64,000 nt of DNA from Lysinibacillus agricola (GTDB lineage: Bacteria > Bacillota > Bacilli > Bacillales_A > Planococcaceae), in the NCBI RefSeq assembly GCF_016638705.1, contig NZ_CP067341.1:1925501-1989500 (forward strand), read 5' to 3'. The notes under the pieces are model-generated. The model ran no database searches. It worked only from the letters and a program-made list of their open reading frames with translations, and was not told where the DNA came from. Both the position numbers and the translations under genes were made by a program. Below are positions 53,523 through 62,635 of this stretch, one piece after another (the first letter of the stretch is position 1; the number at the start of each line of letters is the position of its first letter).

Positions 53523-54767
53523 TCACTTAAATTTAAATGCTTCGAAGTCAACGTTAATATCTCTATTGTAAGATTTGAATTGCTTGGCAAAGCGTTTCAC
53601 CATTTTTTCAGGGCCACACATAAAAATAGTTGTATGTGCTTGTACTGAAAAATTTTCAAATGAAAGTCTGTCCATCTGGGTAGTATCAATAAAGTTCACT
53701 TTGAATTGTTGGTTAGTTTTTGCATACTCCTGTAAAAATTCTTTATAGATAGCATTGTCTTGACCATGATAAGTGTAAAATAATTCAATATCACGATCGA
53801 CGGGTTGTGATTGTAAATAGGATAAAAAAGGAGTAATTCCTATGCCACCTGCTATCCAAACTTGTTGTTGTGTCCCTTTTTCAAAGTTTAAATGACCATA
53901 AGGACCATCAAGTGCGACTGGTGTATTCAGTTGAACTGAATCATATACTTTTTTTGTGAAATCACCAAGTGCCTTAATAGAGACAAATACTTTTTTTCCG
54001 TCGCCACCTGAAATTGAAAAGGGATGAGGCGCCTTTTCTATGCCATCTTGCAAAATCTTGATAAAAATAAATTGTCCATGTCGATACGGTATTGTTTTAT
54101 CAAGTGTTATCTCCAGTTCAATAACATTGGGCCCTATTTTTTTGATTCCCGTAATGTTGCCATTATATTTAAAAAACATATCCTGATACATCGTCAACAT
54201 ATATAATGCTGACATAAATCCAATAGTCGCCGTTATTGCGGTAAAAATTCCTAAAGGTGTAGGTTGCAATAAATCGTATCTGCTTGAAAAATAGGCATGA
54301 TAAATTCCAAATGTATAAGGGATAAGCAATAATCGATGAAAGATCCGCCAGTGCTCATATTTTAGAAATTTAGCCAAAAGCGCAATCAAAATTAGTGCTA
54401 TGAAACCATATTGGCCAAGTGATCCCAGTTCTTTCGCAAATTCGCTGAGTGAAGTTCTTTGTACTTTATCCCAGTGGGGGACCAGACCTTGTAATTGCCC
54501 ATGAATAACCACTAATACTAGTGAAAGTATGGCTAAATATTTATGATAAAAATAAACATTTTCTAGACCATGGAACCAACGCTCAAAAAATTTCATTCTT
54601 GTTGCTAACAAAAAGACAAGAAAGAAGCCTGTGATGGCCATGCCTCCAATGATGTGACTGAGCCTGTTAACTGCCTGGATAGACTCTATAGGTGTAGCAA
54701 AATACCACAGTAAAGCGCTACTGCTCATTATTAGTATGATAAATAAAATGCCTTTAATAGATTTCAT
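53523..54767 (-). CDS. Ferric-reductase-like transmembrane flavocytochrome
   Basis: A 414-residue protein. Six membrane helices carry paired histidines for haem (HKYLAILSLVLVVIHG and WRIFHRLL..GIYHAYF). The FAD/NAD module follows, with YRHGQFIFI, HPFSISG, DGPYGHLNF, AGGIGITPFLSYL and CGPEKMV. It moves electrons from NAD(P)H across the membrane to iron or another acceptor; NADPH-oxidase-like activity is possible. ATG 54767 is chosen because GGAGG lies 6 bp upstream. Confidence 0.9.
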   Translation of the reverse strand: MKSIKGILFIILIMSSSALLWYFATPIESIQAVNRLSHIIGGMAITGFFLVFLLATRMKFFERWFHGLENVYFYHKYLAILSLVLVVIHGQLQGLVPHWDKVQRTSLSEFAKELGSLGQYGFIALILIALLAKFLKYEHWRIFHRLLLIPYTFGIYHAYFSSRYDLLQPTPLGIFTAITATIGFMSALYMLTMYQDMFFKYNGNITGIKKIGPNVIELEITLDKTIPYRHGQFIFIKILQDGIEKAPHPFSISGGDGKKVFVSIKALGDFTKKVYDSVQLNTPVALDGPYGHLNFEKGTQQQVWIAGGIGITPFLSYLQSQPVDRDIELFYTYHGQDNAIYKEFLQEYAKTNQQFKVNFIDTTQMDRLSFENFSVQAHTTIFMCGPEKMVKRFAKQFKSYNRDINVDFEAFKFK

Positions 54768-54897
54768 AAATAACCTCCAATATTCATTTTTATCTCTAAT
54801 CATCTTACATATACAACGAGAACCTGAAATGTTTCTGATATTTTTAATTTTATATGAGAGATTTTGTGAGTAGGTATAAAAAAGGGATTGTGTGTTC

Positions 54898-54911
54898 GGA
54901 ATATATGTTCC
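54898..54911. promoter_or_regulatory. LexA-like SOS box
   Basis: GGAATATATGTTCC differs from the Bacillus LexA consensus CGAACATATGTTCG at the outer bases and one inner base and keeps its dyad. It lies about 63 bp before the YdjM-like gene. E. coli ydjM is itself LexA-controlled, which supports the call. Confidence 0.5.
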
Positions 54912-54973
54912 CTTTCGCGCTGGAGTGTGTTAAATTAAGAAGGGTGAAAATATAGAGACATAAGGAGCAAATA

Positions 54974-55462
54974 ATGCAAGGGAATACACATATTATCGGG
55001 GGCATCACGGCTAGCCTTGCTTTTGCACAAATTTCTAATGATAATCCGCTTGTTTTAGTAGGAGCAGGTGTTATCGGTGCATTACTTCCGGATATTTGTC
55101 ATAGTGGTAGTAAAATCGGGAGGAAGTTTCCCATCATATCAAAAACTGTGAATTCGCTGTTTGGACATCGTTCCTTTACACATAGTTTGCTTTTTTTATT
55201 TTTGATTTGGATGCTACTACATACATTTATACCTTACGAATCCATTTCGCTAGGTATTTTATTAGGAATGGCAAGTCATATTTTCCTTGATATGGGCACG
55301 AAGAAGGGTGTTAAGCTGTTCTTCCCAGTATCTATTTCAGTACGCCTACCACTTACTACAAAAACGGGTAGTAAAGTTGAAAAGGTAGTATTTATGTTGT
55401 TAACGATGCTTTCAGTCTTTTTTAGCTATGAAATGATTGTTAAGCTTATTGATACCGTTTAA
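54974..55462 (+). CDS. YdjM-family (DUF457) membrane metal-dependent hydrolase
   Basis: A 162-residue membrane protein with four helices. The family histidines and acidic residues are seen in NTHIIGG, LLPDICHSGSKIG, GHRSFTHSLLF and SHIFLDMGTKKG. Members are membrane-bound, probably metal-dependent hydrolases that may act on lipids. AAGGAGC precedes the ATG. A LexA-like box upstream suggests induction by DNA damage. Confidence 0.88.
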   Translation: MQGNTHIIGGITASLAFAQISNDNPLVLVGAGVIGALLPDICHSGSKIGRKFPIISKTVNSLFGHRSFTHSLLFLFLIWMLLHTFIPYESISLGILLGMASHIFLDMGTKKGVKLFFPVSISVRLPLTTKTGSKVEKVVFMLLTMLSVFFSYEMIVKLIDTV

Positions 55463-55488
55463 GCAAAGGAACCCAATATTAGAGTGAG

Positions 55489-55548
55489 ATGCTCCTTCTT
55501 AGGTAGACAGATAAAAGATCTGTTTATCTAAGGGGGAGTATTTTTTTC
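55489..55548 (+). terminator. Terminator of the YdjM-like gene
   Basis: A long imperfect stem (CTCCTTCTTAGGTAGACAGAT with ATCTGTTTATCTAAGGGGGAG) followed by TATTTTTTT. Confidence 0.78.
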
Positions 55549-55765
55549 TTCATTCAGAAGTGAAGCGTTAATCAATGTCTACTAAAAATAGTAGCAATTC
55601 ATCATGAAAGGATTTTTTGAAAAGTTTTGCCCATCTAAAGTAATATCATAAAAAAATAACCCTCGTAGGATATGTAGCTTTACCTCGTTAGAGTCCTACT
55701 TATTACTGCATTTTGCTGTATTTCTACGGAGAGTTTTTTCATTAACGAAAATTATAATTTGGTTG
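55549..55765. other. Intergenic region with unassigned hairpins
   Basis: No gene. GTAGGA (about 55658) pairs with TCCTAC (about 55695), and a following CTACGGAGAG precedes TTTTTT. It lies upstream of the permease promoter at 55766, so it cannot be its leader; it may be a second terminator. Confidence 0.4.
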
Positions 55766-55796
55766 TTGACCTTTGTGTAACACAAACCTTTATAGT
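55766..55796 (+). promoter_or_regulatory. MerR-type promoter of the permease-ureohydrolase cluster
   Basis: TTGACC (55766-55771), a 19-bp spacer and TATAGT (55791-55796). The spacer contains the perfect dyad TTTGTGT-A-ACACAAA (55772-55786 region). This is the geometry of MerR-activated promoters and fits control by the MerR gene at 61597. Confidence 0.75.
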
Positions 55797-55860
55797 CAAT
55801 ATCAACAGAAATCAGAATCTTTGAAATATTGAAATTACAAAGGTGGATGGGGGAGCTATT

Positions 55861-57234
55861 ATGAAACGACAAACATTAATGCGAACACTGACTTTGTCTC
55901 AAGTTGTATTTTTAGGGATTGCGTGGAATAACCCGATGGTATTCTTCAACACATATGGAATTGCAACTGTCACTTCCCAAGGTGTCATTATGGGGGCGTA
56001 TATAATCGCTTTTCTTGCAATCCTGTTTACTGCTTTTAGTTATGGAAAGATGGCAAAAGCATTTCCAATCGCGGGATCGGCTTATACATTCACACAAAAA
56101 TCAATTAATCCACAACTTGGGTTTCTTATCGGTTGGACAATCATGTTGGATTATATGTTGACACCAATGGTCACTTGTTTAATGTCTACTGTTTTTTTAA
56201 ATGCAATGTTCCCTGGAGTCCCTCACGCTCTGTGGATTACCTTATTAACTGCAACTATAGTAATACCTAGCATCTTGGGTGTTAAGTTCACCGCATCCAC
56301 TGGTAAGATTTTTGTTATTGCACAAGTCATATTTGTTTGCATTTTCTGGATTTTAACTATCAAAAGTTTATTGGCGGGTGTAGGAGCAGGGACACTTTTC
56401 TCTATTCAGCCTTTGTTCAATGCAGAAATCAAATTGCCAGTGATTTTGGCAGGAGCATCAATTCTTTGTTTCAGTTTTCTTGGCTTCGACTCTCTTACTA
56501 CATTGTCTGAAGAAACAATCAATCCAGAAAAAACAATTCCTAGAGCGATTATCATCATGTTGTTGACAATTGGTGTGCTCTATATCGGATCGGCTTATTT
56601 GGCACAATTGGTTCACCCGGGCTTTGCATTTGAAAACACAGATTCTGCAGCTATGGAAGTTGTCTATTTGGTCGGTGGGAATTTGTTCAAATCCTTATTT
56701 GTTACCGCGGTCATTTTAGGGAATTTCTCTTCTGGTGTAGCTTCTACAACAAGCGCATCCCGTGTGTTGTATGCAATGGGGCGAGATTCTGTACTGCCTA
56801 AAAAAGTATTTGGCCATATCCATTCACGCTTTAAAACACCGTCAACTGGAATTATTGTCATCGGAATCATTTCATTGCTCGGTATCGTGCTGACACTCGA
56901 TCAAGTCATTAAGTTTATTAACTTTGGAGCACTTATTGCTTTCGCGTCAGTTAATTTGTCTGTCATTGCTCATTATTTTATTCGGAATCGTATGCGTTCC
57001 TCTTTCACTGAATACATGCGTTATCTGGTTATGCCACTCATTGGAGCAGGATTTACGCTTTGGCTATGGTCTCACTTAGAGGTGGATGCATTGATTCTTG
57101 GAGGCATTTGGATGGCAATTGGCTTTGGGTATTTAATTTATATGACAAAGTTTTTCAGACAGGGATTGCCTGAATTCAGTTTCGATAAGGAGATTATTCC
57201 TGAAAATATTCTTGCAGAAGACATAAAAATGTAA
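55861..57234 (+). CDS. APC-superfamily amino acid/amine permease
   Basis: A 457-residue transporter with twelve predicted membrane helices. GIAWNNPMVFFNTYG in helix 1 and GSAYTFTQKSINPQLGFLIGW in the helix 2-3 region are typical, and CFSFLGFDSLTTLSEETINP is the APC signature in helix 6. ATG 55861 has GGGGGAG 7 bp before it, better than GTG 55843. It is first in a cluster with two dehydrogenases and a ureohydrolase, so it probably imports their substrate, an amine or guanidino compound. Confidence 0.92.
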   Translation: MKRQTLMRTLTLSQVVFLGIAWNNPMVFFNTYGIATVTSQGVIMGAYIIAFLAILFTAFSYGKMAKAFPIAGSAYTFTQKSINPQLGFLIGWTIMLDYMLTPMVTCLMSTVFLNAMFPGVPHALWITLLTATIVIPSILGVKFTASTGKIFVIAQVIFVCIFWILTIKSLLAGVGAGTLFSIQPLFNAEIKLPVILAGASILCFSFLGFDSLTTLSEETINPEKTIPRAIIIMLLTIGVLYIGSAYLAQLVHPGFAFENTDSAAMEVVYLVGGNLFKSLFVTAVILGNFSSGVASTTSASRVLYAMGRDSVLPKKVFGHIHSRFKTPSTGIIVIGIISLLGIVLTLDQVIKFINFGALIAFASVNLSVIAHYFIRNRMRSSFTEYMRYLVMPLIGAGFTLWLWSHLEVDALILGGIWMAIGFGYLIYMTKFFRQGLPEFSFDKEIIPENILAEDIKM

Positions 57235-57446
57235 AGGCTTACAAGGGATGATTCTCCTGTTATTTACAGGTAGGATATGTAATTGAAGGGGGTGAGGCTA
57301 TTCGCGGAAAGACAGAATTACGAAAATGAGAACAGCTTTATTTAAGGTTATGAAACTCCTACCACTTATTGTAATCTCTTGTTTTGTAGGAGAGGTTAAA
57401 TGTGCATTTAGATAAAATATGGCTAATTAATTAGGAGGTTAGTATA

Positions 57447-58919
57447 ATGCTAAATTTAAAATTGTTTATTAATGGTAAATGGTCAGATTCAGTGAACGAT
57501 GAAAAACGTAATATTATCAACCCAGCAAACAACGAAGTGATAGCTGAGGCATCGAGAGCAAGTGTTGAAGAAACGAAGGATGCCATTGAAGCAGCACGTC
57601 ATGCATTTGATTCAGGTATTTGGTCAGACATGCCGGCTTCTGAAAGAGCATCCTATTTATTCAAAATTGCAGATAAACTTGAGGAGAATGCATCTGAGCT
57701 GAGTACACTTGAAATGTTGAATACAGGAAAGCCTCTTAGGGAAGCGGAATTCGATATTGGGGATGCTGTGAATTGCTTCCGATATTATGGCGGCCTCATC
57801 ACTAAACCAAACGGTCAAACGTATTCCGTTGCCGATCCGGTACAGGGGCTTATTGTTCGTGAACCTGTAGGTGTTTGTGGTCTGATTGCTCCTTGGAATT
57901 TCCCATTATTGACAGGAGCGTGGAAAATTGCGCCTGCGCTTGCAGCGGGAAATACGATCGTGTTCAAACCATCTGAATTGACGCCAATTACTACGATCAA
58001 GCTCTTCGAAATTCTTGAAGAAGTAGGGATTCCAGCAGGCGTTGCGAATTTGGTAACCGGAGGAGGTTCGACTGTCGGTAATGAATTGGCTGAAAGCGAT
58101 AAAGTCGATATGGTTTCATTTACTGGCAGTACAACGGTAGGTAGATCAATCATGAAAGCAGCATCAGGAAATATTAAGAAAATCGCACTCGAATTAGGTG
58201 GTAAATCGCCAAATATCGTCTTCGCTGACGCAGATTTTGATACAGCGGTCGACTATGCGCTTTATGGGATATTTATGAACGCGGGTCAAGTATGTAATTC
58301 AGGATCGCGCTTGCTCATTGAGGAAAGCATCCATGACAAATTCGTTGAAAGCCTGATTAGTAAAGCGAAAAAAATACGTGTCGGTCGCGGTGATGATCCG
58401 TCGACTCAAATGGGTGCTCTTGTTGGTGAAGATCATATGAACACAGTGCTAAATTATATTCAAATCGGCATCGATGAAGGTGCGAATTTGGTTTTTGGCG
58501 GAAAACGGATTACAAGCGGTGGACTTGATCGTGGTTATTTTGTCGAGCCGACAATATTTGTAGATACAACGCCTGACATGAAAATTGTCCAAGAAGAGAT
58601 CTTCGGCCCTGTGCTAGTTGTCCAAAAGTTCAAAAATGAAGCAGAGGCTATAAAGCTCGCGAATGATACGCCATACGGTCTTGCAGCTGGGGTGTTCTCT
58701 CAAGATGGTGCTAAAGCTTTACGGGTTATTAAAAAAATTAGAGCAGGTATTACATCCATTAATGCATACAATCTTGCTTACAACGAAGCCCCATGGGGAG
58801 GATATAAGCAGAGCGGACTTGGTCGTGGATTAGGTACTTTCGGCTTGGATGAATTTTCGGAAGTGAAGCAAATAAATATCAATTTAGAAGTCAGTCCGAC
58901 CAATTGGTTTGAAGGGTGA
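57447..58919 (+). CDS. NAD-dependent aldehyde dehydrogenase, GbsA-like
   Basis: A 490-residue aldehyde dehydrogenase. Catalytic C283 is in GQVCNSGSRL, general base E249 in LELGGKSPN; the cofactor fold is seen in PWNFPLL and FTGSTTVG. Length and the C-terminal SPTNWF recall GbsA betaine-aldehyde dehydrogenase, and the omega-aminoaldehyde group is close. AGGAGG precedes the ATG. With the downstream iron alcohol dehydrogenase it could oxidise an alcohol via the aldehyde to an acid. It lies 212 bp after the permease, with an unresolved inverted repeat between (57350-57395). Confidence 0.94.
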   Translation: MLNLKLFINGKWSDSVNDEKRNIINPANNEVIAEASRASVEETKDAIEAARHAFDSGIWSDMPASERASYLFKIADKLEENASELSTLEMLNTGKPLREAEFDIGDAVNCFRYYGGLITKPNGQTYSVADPVQGLIVREPVGVCGLIAPWNFPLLTGAWKIAPALAAGNTIVFKPSELTPITTIKLFEILEEVGIPAGVANLVTGGGSTVGNELAESDKVDMVSFTGSTTVGRSIMKAASGNIKKIALELGGKSPNIVFADADFDTAVDYALYGIFMNAGQVCNSGSRLLIEESIHDKFVESLISKAKKIRVGRGDDPSTQMGALVGEDHMNTVLNYIQIGIDEGANLVFGGKRITSGGLDRGYFVEPTIFVDTTPDMKIVQEEIFGPVLVVQKFKNEAEAIKLANDTPYGLAAGVFSQDGAKALRVIKKIRAGITSINAYNLAYNEAPWGGYKQSGLGRGLGTFGLDEFSEVKQININLEVSPTNWFEG

Positions 58920-58990
58920 CCAACAAAACAAAGTGAATTTCGTAAAAGTAATTCGTTTGTCATATGAAAAATTGAAAGGGGAAATGATGA

Positions 58991-60166
58991 ATGGTATGGG
59001 ATTTTAATTTACCGACTTCTATTGAATTTGGTAACGGGACAGTTAACAATGTCGGGAAAAGAGCGAAAGAGTTGGGTAGTCAAAAAGCGCTAATCATTAC
59101 TGATAAAGGGCTTGCACAAACAGGAATTTTGAAAAGGGTAACAGATTCATTGGAACGGGAAGGGATTCCTTTTCTTGTTTATGATGAAATTACACCGAAT
59201 CCGAAAGACGTTGATTGCGTAAAAGCCTATGAACAATTTAAAAATGAAAATATCGATTTATTGCTAGGTCTTGGTGGTGGAAGTTCAATGGATACTGCTA
59301 AAGCGATCGGGGTACTTTTTACACATGAAGGGGAGCTTAAAGATCGCTATGGTTTCAATCTGTTGGAGCGCGATATAACATCTCTTATTTGTATCCCAAC
59401 CACATCGGGTACTGGTAGTGAGGTGACGACAGGGTCTGTTATCACAGATACGATCACTAAACAGAAAGAAGCTATACTTGATATAAAATTAGCTCCGAAA
59501 TTGGCGATTGTGGACCCTGAATTGACACTGTCTTTACCTAAATCAATTACCGCTGCTACTGGAATGGATGCATTGACGCACGCAATCGAAGCTTTTACGA
59601 GCAATATTGCTGAACCGATTTCTGATGCACTCAGTCTTTATGCTATCGAAATAATTGCTAAGTATCTTCCACTCGCTGTAGAAAACGGTAACAATTTAGA
59701 AGCAAGACAAAACATGCTTGTAGGAAGCTTGATTGCAGGTATGGCGTTTACGCACGCTGACCTGGGTGCGGTGCATGCGATGGCAGAACCGCTTGGAGGG
59801 CTGTATGACACACCACATGGAGTGGCAAATTCCATTTTCCTTCCTCATGTATTTGAATATAACATTCCGTCCAACCTGGAAAAACATGCGACAGTTGCGT
59901 TGAAACTTGGAGCAACCGCGGAAGGGAAGACCTTGGAGGAAATTGCCCAAGAAGGTGTTGTATTGTTGCATGAACTTGCAAGTAAAATTGGCATTCCGCA
60001 ATTTCGGGATGTAGATAATGTTAACCCTGATGATTTCGAATTTCTTGCTGAGGGAGCATTTAATCATTTGTGCACAATTACAAATTCTCGTAAATTATCG
60101 AAAGATGACTACTTGAAATTGTTCCAAAAAACTTATGAGATGGAAATGAAACATTCATGTCAATAA
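58991..60166 (+). CDS. Iron-containing alcohol dehydrogenase (type III)
   Basis: A 391-residue enzyme with the NAD-binding LGLGGGSSMDTAKA and the metal-binding histidines in GMDALTHAIEAF and EPLGGLYDTPHGVANS. It interconverts an alcohol and aldehyde. The order aldehyde dehydrogenase then type III alcohol dehydrogenase parallels gbsAB, but the ureohydrolase next door points to a nitrogen-rich substrate. GAAAGGGGAAATG precedes the ATG. Confidence 0.93.
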   Translation: MVWDFNLPTSIEFGNGTVNNVGKRAKELGSQKALIITDKGLAQTGILKRVTDSLEREGIPFLVYDEITPNPKDVDCVKAYEQFKNENIDLLLGLGGGSSMDTAKAIGVLFTHEGELKDRYGFNLLERDITSLICIPTTSGTGSEVTTGSVITDTITKQKEAILDIKLAPKLAIVDPELTLSLPKSITAATGMDALTHAIEAFTSNIAEPISDALSLYAIEIIAKYLPLAVENGNNLEARQNMLVGSLIAGMAFTHADLGAVHAMAEPLGGLYDTPHGVANSIFLPHVFEYNIPSNLEKHATVALKLGATAEGKTLEEIAQEGVVLLHELASKIGIPQFRDVDNVNPDDFEFLAEGAFNHLCTITNSRKLSKDDYLKLFQKTYEMEMKHSCQ

Positions 60167-60311
60167 CCTCATGATCGCTGGGGGCTCCAAGCCATAACGT
60201 GAGATGTAACTTCTTTCAGCAAATGTTTTATGTACCGAAAGTGCAACGGCAGATACAAATATTCTTTGTAGAGAAACAAGGCATAAATGATTGATAGTAG
60301 GGGGAATAATC

Positions 60312-61322
60312 ATGGTTAATTACGATGAGAAACAATTTTTGAATTTGCCATTTACAGGGATATGTACGTTTGGGAAATATCCGATTTGCTCCGATTTGGA
60401 CCAGCTAGATGCCGATGTAGCGGTCATTGGGGTGCCGAATGATATGGGTACCCAATGGAAATCGGGTGCAAGAATGGGACCGCGGGGAATCAGGGAAGGA
60501 TCGACGCTATACAGCTTCGGATTAGAAGGTGCTTATGACATTGAAAATGATATCATGTATCTCGGGCCAGATTGGAAAGTAGTGGATTGTGGCGATGTCG
60601 ATATGGTTCATGGAGATCTAATGCAATGTCACGAAAATACAGAAGAAACAATCCGTAAAATTGTCTCAAAAGGGGCTATGCCAGTAGTTCTAGGAGGAGA
60701 CCACTCTATCACGGCTGCGGTAGGAAAAGGACTAAAAGAAATAGGTCCATTTCATGTCATTCAAATTGATGCTCATCTGGATTGGGCGGATCACCGCTCA
60801 GGAATGCGATATGGCCATGGAAGCTGCATCCGCCGTTTATCAGAGATGGATCATGTACAGAAAATATTCCAATTAGGAATTCGTGGAATTAGCAGCAGTA
60901 AAAAAGAGGATGTTGATGCTGCAAGAGACTACGGTAGCGTGATTCTATCTCCACGCCAAATGAGAAAAATGGGGATTGAAGAAGTGCTGGAACAAATACC
61001 AGCAGGAGAAAGATATTATGTGACAATTGATATCGATGGATTGGATCCATCAATCGCTCCTGGCACGGGTACACCTTCTCCGGGCGGCCTTCTTTACGAT
61101 GAAGTAAACGAATTGTTGGAAGGGATTGCAAAAAGGGGAGAAGTGATTGGATTTGATTTAGTCGAAGTGGCACCTCCTTATGATCCTACTGGCATAACAG
61201 GGCAAGTAGCGGCTCGCATCATGCTGGATTTGCTCAGCTATGTCTTAAAAGAGAAAGAGAATAAGAAGGCGAGTATAAATGAAAAAAGTACGAAGAATAA
61301 GACGGTTGTTGAACTGAAATAA
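60312..61322 (+). CDS. Ureohydrolase, agmatinase family
   Basis: A 336-residue binuclear-metal amidinohydrolase. All metal ligands are visible: H131 in GGDHS, D153, H155 and D157 in DAHLD, D240 and D242 in DIDGLDP. It would release urea from a guanidino group. The substrate loop RYGHGSCIRR differs from the YSHGTxFRR of agmatinases, and the N-terminal FTGICTFGKYP extension is distinctive, so guanidinobutyrate or another guanidino acid is possible. ATG 60312 has AGGGGGAA upstream. Confidence 0.9.
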   Translation: MVNYDEKQFLNLPFTGICTFGKYPICSDLDQLDADVAVIGVPNDMGTQWKSGARMGPRGIREGSTLYSFGLEGAYDIENDIMYLGPDWKVVDCGDVDMVHGDLMQCHENTEETIRKIVSKGAMPVVLGGDHSITAAVGKGLKEIGPFHVIQIDAHLDWADHRSGMRYGHGSCIRRLSEMDHVQKIFQLGIRGISSSKKEDVDAARDYGSVILSPRQMRKMGIEEVLEQIPAGERYYVTIDIDGLDPSIAPGTGTPSPGGLLYDEVNELLEGIAKRGEVIGFDLVEVAPPYDPTGITGQVAARIMLDLLSYVLKEKENKKASINEKSTKNKTVVELK

Positions 61323-61596
61323 AGTGTTCAGAATTTCACTTGACAAATAGTCAGAAAAGATTGCATAGTTTGAATTATGGGTGCACTGAAAGGTCAAACT
61401 GAGGATTCAATCAACTTGTAAAGGTATGCTAATTGATTTTTGGAGAAATTAAAGTAGGCAAGAACGTATCACTTATTTTAATAAGATTATAGAGTGTGTG
61501 GTAAACTAATCAAACTTTATTATAATTTGGTGAGTTTTTCTATATTCCTACCACAAAAATTTTAGCAGTCTATAAATTTTTTAGGAGGTAAGCTGA

Positions 61597-62427
61597 TTGA
61601 AAGAAAAACTGACTATCGGAGAAATGGCAAAGCTGCGAGGATTGACTTCGGAGACATTACGCCACTATGACCGGATCGACTTGTTCAAGCCACAATATAT
61701 CGACCCTCATTCAGGATATCGATACTACTCCATTTTTCAGTATGAAATTCTGGGTACCATTAAAGAACTAAGGCAACTTAGGATGACTACAGATGAGATC
61801 AAGGAATATCTTAATGAACGCAATTTCAGTAAATCGTTAGATATCATGAAAATCAAACACGCAGAACTTGTTTCAAATCTGAAAGAATTGAACGAGATGG
61901 AAGAAAACATCAGGGGGAAGATTGCCTATTTGGAACAAGTGGAAAGAGAAAGTGAACTTCAGAAAGTCATATTCCGTGAAATGAAAAGTAGGCGATTACT
62001 TACCTTGCATGAGAAAATCAATAATAACTTCGAACTTTGTTATGGTGTATTGAATTTAGAAAATATGCTTACGGAGAAGACACCGATTCTTGCTACCAAC
62101 AGACTTGGCATTATTATCGAAGAAACGAATCTAAAATTGGGACGTTTTGAGGAACCTTCCACTATTTTTATTGTGGCAAAAAACAAGGAAGATATTCCAA
62201 ATACATATCAATTAACGATTCCAGGGGGATTATTTGCATGTATCCGTTACAATGGAGAATTATTGTCGAGTCGTAGTGAAAGTTTAAGAAAAATACTTCA
62301 TTATCTTAACAAAAACAGCTATCAGATCACTGGTGATGCATTGCAAATCATGCATCTAGATATTACGATTACGGATAAACCGAATGAGATCACCTTTGAA
62401 ATCCAAGTTCCCGTTCGAAAACTATGA
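61597..62427 (+). CDS. MerR-family regulator of the amine/guanidino cluster
   Basis: A 276-residue regulator from TTG 61597 after AGGAGG. The MerR helix LTIGEMAKLRGLTSETLRHY is at residues 4-23, then a coiled coil (about 75-125) and a C-terminal GyrI-like effector domain. It is the last gene of the cluster, on the same strand, and probably acts at the dyad within the 19-bp spacer at 55766-55796. The effector is probably the imported compound or an intermediate. Confidence 0.9.
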   Translation: MKEKLTIGEMAKLRGLTSETLRHYDRIDLFKPQYIDPHSGYRYYSIFQYEILGTIKELRQLRMTTDEIKEYLNERNFSKSLDIMKIKHAELVSNLKELNEMEENIRGKIAYLEQVERESELQKVIFREMKSRRLLTLHEKINNNFELCYGVLNLENMLTEKTPILATNRLGIIIEETNLKLGRFEEPSTIFIVAKNKEDIPNTYQLTIPGGLFACIRYNGELLSSRSESLRKILHYLNKNSYQITGDALQIMHLDITITDKPNEITFEIQVPVRKL

Positions 62428-62533
62428 TGCATGACAAACTTGTGAGAAATTATTTTAGTGAAACCATTTTTATTAAATTTGTTGTATAAATTTTCTTGAT
62501 AAACAAACATTGGATTTGTAATAAAAAACGAGT

Positions 62534-62576
62534 AAACGGCTTAAGCCTATTTAATTACAGGCTCAAGCCGTTTAAA
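62534..62576. terminator. Bidirectional terminator
   Basis: A 15-bp stem with one wobble (62534-62548 with 62559-62573), between convergent genes; AAATATTTTAT follows. Confidence 0.85.
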
Positions 62577-62635
62577 TATTTTATAATGGTCACTGTCTAC
62601 TTGATAGGTGGTTCATTTAAGGTAAGGCAACGGTT

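Noticed and set aside
55650..55740. Possible riboswitch before the permease gene
   Set aside because: The hairpins lie upstream of the identified promoter and match no riboswitch class I can recognise, including the guanidine classes.
57290..57330. A second type I toxin start, because GAAGGGGGTGAGGC resembles the site before 52436
   Set aside because: No start codon at the right distance and no hydrophobic peptide follows.
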